Below are positions 42,726 to 52,228 of a DNA stretch of 64,000 nt, piece by piece. The DNA is from Yeosuana sp043876835 (GTDB lineage Bacteria > Bacteroidota > Bacteroidia > Flavobacteriales > Flavobacteriaceae): assembly GCF_043876835.1 (NCBI RefSeq), contig NZ_JBAWJZ010000003.1, forward strand, positions 186,001-250,000, read 5' to 3'. Position 1 is the stretch's first letter; every line of letters begins with the position of its first letter. The notes under the pieces were generated by a model, which saw only the letters and a program-made list of their open reading frames with translations, did not search any database and was not told the DNA's origin. The position numbers and the translations under genes are program-made.

Positions 42726-44015
42726 TTAGTCTTTATTTGGATTGTCACCTTCAGGATTTGACTTTATTACAACTTTATCTCCGTCTTTAAGAGTTTTTGT
42801 CACAACATTATAAGGCCCAACAATAACTTCTTCTCCTTCTTCTAGTCCAGAAACAATTTCAATATTAGAATCGTCTTGTATACCAGTTTTCACAACACGT
42901 AATTCTGCAGTATCACCTTTTTTAATAAAGACGCATTCAAATTTTTGATCTTTATCTATCACTTCTTCAGTTTCATTTTTAGGTTTTTTAGCTAAAGTAG
43001 TATCCGTTTTAATTGTAATAGCGCTTATTGGCACATTAATGGCATTGTCTCTTTTATCTGTTATGATATCAACCGTAGCTGTCATGCCTGGTCTAAATGG
43101 TGAGAAGTAAGCAGGCTTTCCTTCAACCAAATCTTTATAAGAATCTTCAAGAATTTTAACTTTAACTTTAAAATTTGTTACCTGATCTGCAGTTAAAACA
43201 CCATCAGCAGAATTTGATATCTCGGTTACAACTCCTTTGAATTGTTTTTTTAAATAGGCATCTACCTCAACAATGGTTGAATCACCAATATTAACTTTTA
43301 CAATGTCATTTTCATTAACATCAACTTCAACTTCCATGTTACCTAAATTGGCAACACGCATAATTTCTGTTCCGGCCATTTGTTGTGTTCCAACAACACG
43401 CTCACCTAATTCAACATCTAATTTAGAAATAGTTCCATCCATTGGTGCATAAATGGTGGTTCTATTTAAGTTATCAACGGCTTCATTAACGGTTGCACCA
43501 GCACTTTTTACACTATAATAAACAGATTCTCTATTGGCTAATGCAATTTCGTAACTAGAAACTGCTTTGTCCCAATCTGATTTAGAAATAATACCTTTTT
43601 CGAAAAGCTGCTTATTTCTTTCATAACTAGCTTTGGCTTCTTTTAAAGATGCTTCAGCCTGATTTAAATTAGCCTTGACATTTTGTAATGTTGCCTGTGA
43701 ACGATTTAAACTAGATTGATATATATCTGGATTAATACGTACCAATAAATCACCTTTTTTTACTTGCTGTCCTTCAATAATGGGTAACTCAATAATTTCC
43801 CCTGAAACTTCACTAGATATTTTAACTTCTACTTCCGGTTGAATTTTCCCAGTTGCAGAAACCGTTTCAACAATATCTAATCTTGCAATTTTTTTAGTTT
43901 CAATTTCTTTAAAATTACCACTTTTACCAAACCAACCAGCTTTTTTTCCACCAATTAAAACGGCCAGTAGAACTATGATAATTGATATAACAACAATAAG
44001 TGATTTTTTACTCAT
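42726..44015 (-). CDS. HlyD/MacA-type periplasmic adaptor subunit (second of two)
   Basis: A 429-residue membrane-fusion protein. One N-terminal membrane anchor (residues 6-22) is followed by a biotinyl-lipoyl-like domain (SGEIIELPIIEGQQVKKGDLL), an alpha hairpin (about 95-175: LFEKGIISKSDWDKAVSSYE), a second lipoyl half (IYAPMDGTISKLDVELGERV) and a beta-barrel/MP domain with GKPAYFSPFRPGMTATVDI. It bridges the inner-membrane permease and TolC. It is located between tolC-like and tsaB, 5 bases from the former. Confidence 0.9.
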   Translation of the reverse strand: MSKKSLIVVISIIIVLLAVLIGGKKAGWFGKSGNFKEIETKKIARLDIVETVSATGKIQPEVEVKISSEVSGEIIELPIIEGQQVKKGDLLVRINPDIYQSSLNRSQATLQNVKANLNQAEASLKEAKASYERNKQLFEKGIISKSDWDKAVSSYEIALANRESVYYSVKSAGATVNEAVDNLNRTTIYAPMDGTISKLDVELGERVVGTQQMAGTEIMRVANLGNMEVEVDVNENDIVKVNIGDSTIVEVDAYLKKQFKGVVTEISNSADGVLTADQVTNFKVKVKILEDSYKDLVEGKPAYFSPFRPGMTATVDIITDKRDNAINVPISAITIKTDTTLAKKPKNETEEVIDKDQKFECVFIKKGDTAELRVVKTGIQDDSNIEIVSGLEEGEEVIVGPYNVVTKTLKDGDKVVIKSNPEGDNPNKD

Positions 44016-44020
44016 TTTAA

Positions 44021-45349
44021 TTAATTTATGTCTAGAATAGGAATTCCAAAATAGAATTCTAAAACCTTAAGTTTAAATATATAATCGTATTTGGTACGCA
44101 CTACATCACTTTGCGCTTGTTCAAATCTGCTTTGAGATTGGTTGTAATCAAAAGCATTTAATAACCCAACATTATAACGCTCTTTAGAATAGTTAAAAGC
44201 TTCTTCTCTTGCTGAAAGGGTTTTTTGGGCTGCTTCATACGCTTTTAAAGCACCTCTTGTATCATTATAAGCTTGATACACATTAGTTTCCAAATCTAAA
44301 TTTGCTTGTTCTAACTGATATTTTGAGCGATCTAAAGCCACTTGACTTCTTTTTACATTATTTCTTCCGGAAAACCCATTAAAGATAGGAATATTAAGGC
44401 GTATTGAAAAGTTATGACTTTTATTATCAGATATTTGAGTTTCAAAATCTTCTGAAGGATATAACTCAGATGTAAAATAATTAGATCCAAAACTATAAGA
44501 ACCCGATAAGCTAGGTTGCAAAGCTCCCTTCGCAATTTTTAAATTGTAATCTGCAATCTTGGTATTATTTTCAGCGATTTTAATATTATAACGGGTTTCT
44601 TTAGCTTTATTTACAATTACATCTGGTGATTCGGCAAGTATAAAGGTGTTTGGAACATCATATTCTGTATCTACAATATCAAAATTTTTATAATCTTTGA
44701 TTAATAACAACTGTGCTAATTGAATTTTAGATAGTAAAATAGCATTTTGGGCATCTACCAATTGCTGCTCTTGTGAAGCCAGAGTTGCCTGAATTTCTAA
44801 TAAATCTCCTTTTGGCAAAGAGCCAGCATTCACCAATTCTTTCGTTCTATTTAACTCTTCAGTAGAAATTTCATGTTGAGCAGATAAGACTTTATATTGT
44901 TCCTTATTGAATAGAATTTGAAGAAAGGCATTTGCTACGTAAAGCGAAATATTATCTTTCATATCATCCAACTGATACTGCGCTGCCAAAACTTCTAATT
45001 TGGAACGTTGTAACTGGTTGATATTTTGAAGACCTTTATAAATATCTAAACTTGAACTTATACCTCCTGAAAGGTTTTTACTGGTTGACGTTACAGCATC
45101 AAACGTAACAGGGTCTTGTCCTAAACCAATATTCCAAGAATGGCTAGCTGATGCATTTAATGATGGTAAAAAATTACCAACAGCATCCTTTTTATTGTAT
45201 TCAGATGTTTTTAAATCTAATTCACTTTGCTTGATAGAAATATTGTTTTCAATAGCATAATCAACACATGCCCTTAGCGTCCATTTATGGTTTTGAGCTT
45301 GAATTTTTATAGTTAATAAAACTAATATTATAAAGATTACTTTTTTCAT
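44021..45349 (-). CDS. TolC-family outer-membrane efflux channel
   Basis: A 442-residue outer-membrane protein. Residues 1-18 form a signal peptide ending IQAQ. The mature part begins HKWTLRACVDYAIENNISIK and has the two internally repeated OEP halves rich in long helices (NAFLQILFNKEQYKVLSAQH, QVALDRSKYQLEQANLDLET). It forms the exit duct of the MacAB-like exporter encoded around it. It lies between the two adaptor genes. Confidence 0.93.
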   Translation of the reverse strand: MKKVIFIILVLLTIKIQAQNHKWTLRACVDYAIENNISIKQSELDLKTSEYNKKDAVGNFLPSLNASASHSWNIGLGQDPVTFDAVTSTSKNLSGGISSSLDIYKGLQNINQLQRSKLEVLAAQYQLDDMKDNISLYVANAFLQILFNKEQYKVLSAQHEISTEELNRTKELVNAGSLPKGDLLEIQATLASQEQQLVDAQNAILLSKIQLAQLLLIKDYKNFDIVDTEYDVPNTFILAESPDVIVNKAKETRYNIKIAENNTKIADYNLKIAKGALQPSLSGSYSFGSNYFTSELYPSEDFETQISDNKSHNFSIRLNIPIFNGFSGRNNVKRSQVALDRSKYQLEQANLDLETNVYQAYNDTRGALKAYEAAQKTLSAREEAFNYSKERYNVGLLNAFDYNQSQSRFEQAQSDVVRTKYDYIFKLKVLEFYFGIPILDIN

Positions 45350-45394
45350 ATATAAAATATTGGTCTACGTAACTGTTAAAGTGTTACAGATAAA

Positions 45395-46558
45395 TTAATT
45401 ATTTTGTGCATAACTAGGAACACCTTGAATTTGATTCCAAACTTTTATCTTATCAGACTTTGTAACACCACCTTTTATTTCTACAAAGATACCATCACTT
45501 ATACCCAATTCAAGGTCTTTTCTCTCAAATTTTTGATCGCCAACCTCTACCTCAACAAAAGGCTTTTTAGTTTCAGAATCGTATTGTACTAAAGCCTCTC
45601 TAATAGCTAAAACTTTTTCCGCCTTATCAAGAATAATTGAAGCATTGGCACTTAATCCTGCTCGAATGAATGTTGAGTCAATAGATTTTAAACTTCCTTT
45701 TATTTCAAATTGAATGGCACCATTCTCAGCGACTCCTTTAGGAGCTATATAATCTAAAACAGCATCAAATTTTTTGTTTTCAATAGCACCAATGGTAATT
45801 TCTAAAGGCAATCCTTCTTTGATTTTACCAACTTCACTTTCATCAACTTTTCCTTCAAAAATCATTTTATTAATATCTGCCAAGGAAGCAATTGAAGTTC
45901 CTTCATTAAAGTTGTTAGCTTCAATAACCTGATTTCCTTCTTTAACCGGAACGTCTAACACCATACCCGAAATGGTTGCTCTTACCAGTGTTTGTGCAAT
46001 ATTACCTAAACCGCTTGTTGTACCTGTTTTAATGATATCATAATTCTGTCTTGCAGACATTAAATTAATTTTTGCCTGCTCAACACTTTGCCTGGTTTGC
46101 AAATATGAATTATTGATACCTTCGAAATCATTGGCTGAAATAATTCCTTTTTCAAACAATGCTTTTTGACGATCGTAGTTTGATTGTTGTGTTTTTAAAT
46201 TAATTTGGGCTGTTTCTAAAGCCGTTTGATTTGTTGCAATACTGTTTTTCGCACTGGTAAGTGATGATACGTTTGGAATGACTCTGATTTTTGCAATTAA
46301 ATCTCCAGACTTTATATATTCACCAGCTTCTATATATACCTCTTCAATAACTCCAGAAATGTTCGGTTTAATTAATATTTCCTCTTTCGGAACGATACTT
46401 CCTGTTGCAACTGTTTTTACTACAATTGTTTGTTCAGAAGGAAGTTCTGACGTGTATTTTATAGGATCTTCTTGATTTTTTTTCCATAGATAAAAAAGTG
46501 CAGAAGCAAATAAAACTACTATAGTGGTTAATACGATGACGGTTCTAGTTCTTTTCAT
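45395..46558 (-). CDS. HlyD/MacA-type periplasmic adaptor subunit (first of two)
   Basis: A 387-residue membrane-fusion protein, a paralogue of the gene at 42726-44015. It has an N-terminal anchor (residues 8-24), a lipoyl half (SGVIEEVYIEAGEYIKSGDL), an alpha hairpin (LFEKGIISANDFEGINNSYL), a second lipoyl half (TISGMVLDVPVKEGNQVI) and a beta region with IGAIENKKFDAVLDYI. The operon order permease-adaptor-TolC-adaptor suggests two alternative or cooperating adaptors for the same pump. Confidence 0.9.
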   Translation of the reverse strand: MKRTRTVIVLTTIVVLFASALFYLWKKNQEDPIKYTSELPSEQTIVVKTVATGSIVPKEEILIKPNISGVIEEVYIEAGEYIKSGDLIAKIRVIPNVSSLTSAKNSIATNQTALETAQINLKTQQSNYDRQKALFEKGIISANDFEGINNSYLQTRQSVEQAKINLMSARQNYDIIKTGTTSGLGNIAQTLVRATISGMVLDVPVKEGNQVIEANNFNEGTSIASLADINKMIFEGKVDESEVGKIKEGLPLEITIGAIENKKFDAVLDYIAPKGVAENGAIQFEIKGSLKSIDSTFIRAGLSANASIILDKAEKVLAIREALVQYDSETKKPFVEVEVGDQKFERKDLELGISDGIFVEIKGGVTKSDKIKVWNQIQGVPSYAQNN

Positions 46559-46578
46559 TGTTATTTGTTAATTATATT

Positions 46579-47838
46579 TTATTCAATTCTTAATGCATCA
46601 ACAGGTTTCATTTTTGTAGCACTGTTTGCTGGTATTAATCCAGCTAATAACCCAGAAACTACTAATATGATAAGCGCCGTGAATACAACTCCCATGCTTA
46701 CACTTGGGTTTGCAAAATTTTCTACCGGACCATTCATATCAAGCAAGTAATTTAAGGCCCAAATAATTACAGCCGAAAAAGAGATTCCTACCATACCAGC
46801 AAGTATGGTTAAAATTAAACTTTCCTGCAAAATTTGTGATTTAACAACCCACGGAGTAGCACCCAAAGCACGTCTAATTCCAATTTCTTTGGTACGTTCT
46901 TTTACTACAATAAGCATAATATTACTGATGCCAATTATTCCAGACATCAATACCAATGCTCCAACAAAATAGCCTACAATTGAAAGAATTGTAAATAATC
47001 CATTTACTCTTTCAAATTGTTCTGACAGATCAAAATTACCAATGGCTCTTTCATCGGTTGGATCTATTTTATGTCTGAATTTCATTAAATCAAAAATCTG
47101 TTGTTTAATTGACGTTATGGGAACATCATCAACAGCTGTTAATGCCATCCAACCCACATTATCACCTCTATTAAATGCTTGCCCAAAGGTTGTAAACGGC
47201 ATATATATTGTGTTTGCATCTCGTTGGTTATCTCCTTGACTATTACTCATTTTAAAAGAGCCAACAACCATGAAGTTAACACCATTAACTTTTATATATG
47301 TACCTAATACTTCTTCATCTTTATCATAAAGCCCTTTAATAACATCTGTTCCAATAACACAAACTTTCCTTTTATCGTTTATGTCTGAATAGCTTATAAA
47401 ACGTCCTTGTAAAATATCTAAAGGTTGTTGATTTATAAATTCGGGATAATCGCCATAGATTTCAAATGCTCCCGTTTTAGTGCCTCTAATAACATTATTA
47501 CTACCCATAAACCCCCCAAGTTGATTTCTAGGTGACACATATTTAAGATTTGGGATTTCAGATTTTATGGCTTCTACATCATCTAGTTTATAATTAAAAC
47601 TTCTCCCTTTAGGCAATCCTTTATATGGTTTTGATGTTCCTTGTGTCCACATAAACATGGAGTTGGTAGCAAAATCTCCAAAATCTGCCATAACACCATT
47701 TTTAAGTCCATTGGTAAGTGCCAGCAATAATACCAAAATTGTAATTCCCCAAAAAACACCAAAAGCTGTTAGTAAGGTTCTAAATTTATTAGAATTTAGA
47801 GCCTCCAAAATTTCATCCCAACGATCTCTACTAAACAT
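46579..47838 (-). CDS. MacB/FtsX-type ABC transporter permease (second)
   Basis: A 419-residue permease. One N-terminal membrane segment (TAFGVFWGITILVLLLAL) is followed by a large periplasmic MacB_PCD domain (residues about 45-280) and three C-terminal membrane segments, including the coupling motif VKERTKEIGIRRALGATPWV. It does not carry its own ATPase. Only 1 base separates it from the preceding permease gene; the two may form a heterodimer driven by the shared ATPase. Confidence 0.92.
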   Translation of the reverse strand: MFSRDRWDEILEALNSNKFRTLLTAFGVFWGITILVLLLALTNGLKNGVMADFGDFATNSMFMWTQGTSKPYKGLPKGRSFNYKLDDVEAIKSEIPNLKYVSPRNQLGGFMGSNNVIRGTKTGAFEIYGDYPEFINQQPLDILQGRFISYSDINDKRKVCVIGTDVIKGLYDKDEEVLGTYIKVNGVNFMVVGSFKMSNSQGDNQRDANTIYMPFTTFGQAFNRGDNVGWMALTAVDDVPITSIKQQIFDLMKFRHKIDPTDERAIGNFDLSEQFERVNGLFTILSIVGYFVGALVLMSGIIGISNIMLIVVKERTKEIGIRRALGATPWVVKSQILQESLILTILAGMVGISFSAVIIWALNYLLDMNGPVENFANPSVSMGVVFTALIILVVSGLLAGLIPANSATKMKPVDALRIE

Positions 47839-47839
47839 A

Positions 47840-49084
47840 TTATTCGTCTCTTAAGGCTATTATTGGTTTTATTTTTGCTGCTCTATACGCTGGAAAAAAC
47901 CCTGCTAAAGCTCCCGCTAACACTAATAAAAATACAGTTGTTAAAGCTATATTAAAATTAACTTGAGGGTATTTTATAAAATCACTTTGTATTTGTGGCC
48001 CAATTATTTCAAGTAATCCTAACCCAAAAATAAGGCCAAATAATCCTGCAAACATGGTTACAAAAACTGCTTCTTGAAGTATCATTCCAACTATTGACAT
48101 TGGTAAAGCTCCAAGTGCTTTTCGAATTCCTATTTCTTTGGTGCGCTCTTTTACAATTATCAGCATAATATTGCCCACACCAACAATGCCGGCAATGATG
48201 GTTCCTATACCTACAAACCAAAACACGGCCTGAATGGTACCAATTAATGAATATATTTTTTTTGCTTCCTCAAGAGTATTAAAAACACGGACTGCACTGG
48301 TATCATCGGGAGCTACAGTATGCATCTGCTTTAAATCGGCCTCAATATTTTGAGAAATATTTTTTGATAGTTCAACAGCTTCTTCAAAATTATCGGCCAT
48401 TTTTATGGTAAAGAGCATGTTTCTAATATTATCTCCAGCATTGAATACTTTTTGAGCTGTACTAACTGGTATATAAGCTTGACTTTCTTCCCGTTCTCCA
48501 CCTGGGTCATAAAAAACTCCTATAACTTTAAAATTCATTCCATAAATGGAGATGTTTTTATCTATTGGATCTTCATCTTTAAATAAATCCTTTTTAAGTT
48601 TATTTCCTATAACAGCTACTTTTTTATACTCATCATAATCAGATTGATTTATAAATCTTCCGCTACCAATATCTGCATTCTCAATAAATTGATGATCTGG
48701 CGTGACGCCTCTTATTTGATAATTTCCAGTTTCATTTTTATAAGATATGGTTCCTCCCCAAATTGAGTATAACGAGCTTTTATAATCTATATAGTCATCG
48801 TACTTTCTGGATACGGTATTATAATCTTCATTTTTAAGTTGAATATATCTGCCGGGGTTTAATCCTTTATAACCTTTAGTAGTATTACCTGTCCAAACAG
48901 TTATTAAGTTAGTGGCATCTCTTTGAAACTGCGAGGTTACTCCGTTTTCAATACCTTTACTAAAGCCTAGTAAAATAACTAATATGAAAATACCAGATGC
49001 TACCGAAAGCCCTGTTAAAAAAGTTCTTAGTTTATTCTTTCTTAAGGTTTCAAAAATTTCTTGCCAGCGCTCAATATCAAACAT
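47840..49084 (-). CDS. MacB/FtsX-type ABC transporter permease (first)
   Basis: A 414-residue permease with the same layout as its neighbour: an N-terminal segment (LSVASGIFILVILLGFSKGI), a periplasmic MacB_PCD domain and three C-terminal segments with VKERTKEIGIRKALGALPMS. It overlaps the ATPase gene by 8 bases. MacB-type pumps do not carry substrate through the membrane but push periplasmic cargo through TolC, which fits the adaptor and TolC genes downstream. Confidence 0.92.
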   Translation of the reverse strand: MFDIERWQEIFETLRKNKLRTFLTGLSVASGIFILVILLGFSKGIENGVTSQFQRDATNLITVWTGNTTKGYKGLNPGRYIQLKNEDYNTVSRKYDDYIDYKSSLYSIWGGTISYKNETGNYQIRGVTPDHQFIENADIGSGRFINQSDYDEYKKVAVIGNKLKKDLFKDEDPIDKNISIYGMNFKVIGVFYDPGGEREESQAYIPVSTAQKVFNAGDNIRNMLFTIKMADNFEEAVELSKNISQNIEADLKQMHTVAPDDTSAVRVFNTLEEAKKIYSLIGTIQAVFWFVGIGTIIAGIVGVGNIMLIIVKERTKEIGIRKALGALPMSIVGMILQEAVFVTMFAGLFGLIFGLGLLEIIGPQIQSDFIKYPQVNFNIALTTVFLLVLAGALAGFFPAYRAAKIKPIIALRDE

Positions 49085-49778
49085 ATAATGAAGCTCTTAC
49101 TTGTTCTACAGGATTATCATCAATAATTAGTCCGTCTTTAATATGCACAATTCGTTTGGTCATTTGAGCAATATCATGCTCATGGGTTACCATTAAAATG
49201 GTTTTTCCTTCGTCATTAATCCCTTGAATTAACTCCATAACTTCTTGGGAAGTTTTAGAATCTAATGCTCCTGTAGGTTCATCTGCCAATAACACTTTTG
49301 GGTTGCTGGCCAAAGCTCTTGCAATAGCCACTCTTTGTTTTTGACCACCCGACAACTCATTTGGCAAATGGTGTGACCAAGCAGAAAGACCTACTTTTTC
49401 AAGATAATATTCTGCTTTTTCTATGCGCTCTTTACGTTTCACACCTTGATAATATAATGGCATTGCCACATTATCTAAAGCCGATTTATAATTGATAAGG
49501 TTGAATGATTGAAAAATGAACCCTAAAAATTTGTTTCTGTAATTTGCTGCTACTTTTTCATTTAGGTTCTTAATTGAAACTCCGTCCAAAACGTACGAAC
49601 CTGAGTCAGCCTCATCAAGAATTCCTAAAATATTTAATAAAGTAGATTTTCCTGAGCCTGAAGAGCCCATAATAGAAACCATTTCTCCTTCCTTAACATT
49701 AAAATTAATTCCCTTTAAAACATGAAGGGAATTATTCCCCATTTGGTAAGATTTGTGTAAATCCTTTATTTGAATCAT
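49077..49778 (-). CDS. MacB/LolD-type ABC transporter ATPase
   Basis: A 233-residue ATPase. Walker A is GSSGSGKST (residues 38-46), the Q-loop is in GFIFQSFNLINY, the signature is LSGGQKQRVAIARA, Walker B is VLLADEPTGALD and the switch His is in MVTHEHDIA. It is the first gene of a seven-gene unit: ATPase, permease, permease, adaptor, TolC, adaptor, tsaB. The cargo may be a peptide, drug or lipid; nothing in the window specifies it. Confidence 0.94.
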   Translation of the reverse strand: MIQIKDLHKSYQMGNNSLHVLKGINFNVKEGEMVSIMGSSGSGKSTLLNILGILDEADSGSYVLDGVSIKNLNEKVAANYRNKFLGFIFQSFNLINYKSALDNVAMPLYYQGVKRKERIEKAEYYLEKVGLSAWSHHLPNELSGGQKQRVAIARALASNPKVLLADEPTGALDSKTSQEVMELIQGINDEGKTILMVTHEHDIAQMTKRIVHIKDGLIIDDNPVEQVRASLYV

Positions 49779-49910
49779 AAGATGATGGTTATTGTGATAA
49801 AATTAGCTAAAACAATTCCTTTAATATCATAAGAAATTGTTAAGAGTCTAAATTCTGTACACTAAGTAAGACTATTTAAAAGAGGAAATGTTACAGCAAA
49901 AATTGTTTTT

Positions 49911-50138
49911 TTACTGCTTTTTACTACTGAAGAATTTCTTGTAAATAATAAAACCAATACCAGCAATAAGTATATATGGAATGGCCATTAAATAAACTAT
50001 TCCATTATTGATTCCAGCTGCCACTCCTTGACCGTCTTCAGTTTCAAGAACAGCACGACACATAGCGCATTGTGCATCTGCAGGAATTGATATAATCAAC
50101 AATAAAAATAATATGAAAAATCCTTTGTTTTTAAACAT
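49911..50138 (-). CDS. Small CxxC membrane protein of the cytochrome oxidase accessory cluster
   Basis: A 75-residue protein. Residues 1-22 look like a signal peptide or anchor ending PADAQ. A motif C24-AM-C27 follows directly, then one membrane segment (residues about 46-66) and a basic C-terminus (KKFFSSKKQ). I do not recognise a named family. The two cysteines would face the periplasm beside the membrane, suggesting metal or redox work with the Sco protein encoded upstream. It overlaps the DUF420 gene by 8 bases. Confidence 0.75.
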   Translation of the reverse strand: MFKNKGFFILFLLLIISIPADAQCAMCRAVLETEDGQGVAAGINNGIVYLMAIPYILIAGIGFIIYKKFFSSKKQ

Positions 50139-50676
50139 AATACGGAGAAATCATGATATAAACTACCACACCAGTTACGGCTACATAAAGCCATAAAGGA
50201 AATGTGATTTTAGCTATTTTTTTATGCCTTTCAATATTATTGGTAATTGCTCTTACATAAGTGATAAGCACAAAAGGGATAACCACAATAGACATTAAAA
50301 CATGTGTAAGCAAAATAAAATAATAAACATATTTTATAATTCCATCGCCTCCATATTTTGTGGAATCACTTGTCATATGATATGCCACATACATCACCAA
50401 AAAAGTTAAAGATAAAAGAATTGCAAACTGCATTAACCTCTTATGAATCCCAATCTTTTTGTTTTGAATAGCAATAAAAGCCAAGACCAAAACTAGTGCT
50501 GTTACCGCATTAATAGATGCATAAATAGGCGGTAAAAAAGTTAATGGTTTTACATCAAAACCCATTTCACGTAAATTAACTCCAAAAAGTATAGCAACTA
50601 CAATTGGAATAATAACAGATAAAATAACTATCCAAGTATTATATTTTTTTTCGGCTTGTATATTGGCTTCTCCCAT
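50131..50676 (-). CDS. DUF420 membrane protein
   Basis: A 181-residue inner-membrane protein with five hydrophobic segments. The motifs NAVTALVLVLAFIAIQNKKI, HKRLMQFAILLSLTF, YFILLTHVLMSIVVIPFVLI and ERHKKIAKITFPLWLYVAVT match DUF420, which carries conserved histidines and is regularly found next to Sco and cytochrome oxidase genes (CtaM/YozB-like). A role in oxidase maturation is likely. There is no gap between it and the Sco gene. Confidence 0.87.
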   Translation of the reverse strand: MGEANIQAEKKYNTWIVILSVIIPIVVAILFGVNLREMGFDVKPLTFLPPIYASINAVTALVLVLAFIAIQNKKIGIHKRLMQFAILLSLTFLVMYVAYHMTSDSTKYGGDGIIKYVYYFILLTHVLMSIVVIPFVLITYVRAITNNIERHKKIAKITFPLWLYVAVTGVVVYIMISPYYV

Positions 50677-51420
50677 TTATTCATTCAAAAGTTTAGTAAT
50701 ATCTTCTTTTAATATTGTTATTTCTTCAGACATACCTTCATCATCTACTTTCTCGGTTTGTGAAATCATTCCATTATAGAAAATAATAGGATTTCCATTC
50801 ACTACTCGCGAACGAATGAATCCATTTTTATCAATCAAGGCAAAATTTCCAGAATGCTCAAAACCTCCTGCTACTGAGGCGTCTTTTGCTGTGTATAAAT
50901 TAAATCCTTCATTTGCCAACTTATATATGGTTTCTTGGTCACCAGTCATTAAATTCCAATTAGGATTTGTAACACCATAACTATCTGCATATGCTTTTAA
51001 AACTTCAACCGTATCATGATCTGGATTTATGGTAAATGAAGCCACTCCAAAATTTTTATATTCTGTGAATGAATTTTGTATTTGAATCAAATTGGCATTC
51101 ATCCTTGGGCAAATAGTTGGGCATGTTGTAAAAAAGAACTCAATAACATACACTTTACCATTATAATCTTTGTTTGTTATAATTTTCCCATTTTGATTTA
51201 CAAAACTAAAAGCTGGTACTTTTTTAGGCTCGCCATTAATTTCTATAAACGCTAAATCTGAATTTGCTTTTTTAGAAACATTTGTATTAATCTTTGTTCC
51301 ACCATCATTTCTTACAGTATCATTGTTAGTGATTCTATCAATAATTTTTGGAATAAAATAAATTCCAAAGACTAAAATGATGAATGAAATTCCTATGTAT
51401 GAATAATTAGTTTTCTTCAT
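50677..51420 (-). CDS. SCO1/SenC-family copper/thiol protein
   Basis: A 247-residue membrane-anchored periplasmic thioredoxin-fold protein. The anchor is at residues 7-24. The copper-binding CxxxC is C100-PTI-C104 in FFTTCPTICPRMN and the third ligand is H189 in GGFEHSGNFALIDKNG. Sco proteins deliver copper to, or reduce cysteines of, the CuA site in cytochrome oxidase subunit II. Its start lies 14 bases inside the end of the upstream gene, so translation is coupled. Confidence 0.94.
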   Translation of the reverse strand: MKKTNYSYIGISFIILVFGIYFIPKIIDRITNNDTVRNDGGTKINTNVSKKANSDLAFIEINGEPKKVPAFSFVNQNGKIITNKDYNGKVYVIEFFFTTCPTICPRMNANLIQIQNSFTEYKNFGVASFTINPDHDTVEVLKAYADSYGVTNPNWNLMTGDQETIYKLANEGFNLYTAKDASVAGGFEHSGNFALIDKNGFIRSRVVNGNPIIFYNGMISQTEKVDDEGMSEEITILKEDITKLLNE

Positions 51421-52129
51421 GATGTTCTTTTAAATCGTTTGCTCTTCTTGTTGTAGAATCAAAATTACCTTTTCTTTTTTGTCTGTATTCTGTAAATAAA
51501 ATACGCATGTCCTCGCTCATCTTATTTTTTATTACAGCTACTTCAATACAGTCATAAGAATTTAAACCATAAACGGGTTTGTTCTTTACTATTTCGTTAT
51601 CAGTTCTGTCATCTATTCGTCCACGTTGACTTAAATCTTTATCAATTATAAAAACAGAATTAGTGGCTAGATTTGAATTAAGATTTGAATTGCTCTTTAA
51701 ACTATTATAAACCTCCTGAATAGCTTCAGGTTCGCCATACACAAAATGCCAAAACCTAATATCTTCATAAGAGTTAATTTCCTTTGTGAGCTTTTTAACT
51801 GCTTCTTGAGTTCCTTTAGGAACGACTATTACTATTTGAAACTTTTTAAATCCTTTAAATTTATCATACACCAATTCTTTTAAATTTGATGCAGCTATAA
51901 CATTATCCATAGGATTTTCGCCTAAAAAACCTAGAACAGTAATATGATTCTTAAGAAGAATTTTTTCTCCGTCATCAGAATTAAACGCTTCTAAATCTGA
52001 AACCGAATCATTAACAATATCAAGTGGTGTGTAATTATGTGTTGCAGGATACAAAAACAACAAAAAAGTTACAGGAAGAAAGAATAATATTCCTAAAACC
52101 ACATAGCGCTTAGCTTTTTTAAAATCCAC
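51407..52129 (-). CDS. Membrane-anchored Sco-like protein without the CxxxC motif
   Basis: A 240-residue protein with one N-terminal anchor (residues 8-28, VVLGILFFLPVTFLLFLYP). The body reads like a thioredoxin/Sco fold: HITVLGFLGENPMDNVIAAS where the metal motif would be, FQIVIVVPKGT, and NSVFIIDKDLSQRGRIDDRT, which mirrors the Sco strand FALIDKNG. It has a single cysteine (NSYDCIEVAV). I do not recognise a named family. The start is GTG at 52129, forced by an in-frame TAA directly upstream. It precedes sco with a 14-base overlap. Confidence 0.8.
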   Translation of the reverse strand: MDFKKAKRYVVLGILFFLPVTFLLFLYPATHNYTPLDIVNDSVSDLEAFNSDDGEKILLKNHITVLGFLGENPMDNVIAASNLKELVYDKFKGFKKFQIVIVVPKGTQEAVKKLTKEINSYEDIRFWHFVYGEPEAIQEVYNSLKSNSNLNSNLATNSVFIIDKDLSQRGRIDDRTDNEIVKNKPVYGLNSYDCIEVAVIKNKMSEDMRILFTEYRQKRKGNFDSTTRRANDLKEHHEEN

Positions 52130-52166
52130 TTAAATATGCTTAAATTATTGAATTGCAAAAATAAAA

Positions 52167-52191
52167 AAAGGTGGTCTAATAAACCACCTTT
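52167..52191 (-). terminator. Rho-independent terminator after cytochrome oxidase subunit IV
   Basis: A 9-bp stem AAAGGTGGT/ACCACCTTT with a 7-base loop is followed on the minus strand by a T-rich run. It separates the ctaB/subunit III/subunit IV unit from the Sco unit. Confidence 0.85.
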
Positions 52192-52228
52192 CATATATCT
52201 TTTAACACAGTATTATCTGTTTGTTCTT

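Noticed and set aside
52156..52163. TATTTTTG on the minus strand as a promoter of the Sco-like gene
   Set aside because: It is made by the T-run of the preceding terminator and lacks a -33 element; not strong enough to list as a promoter.
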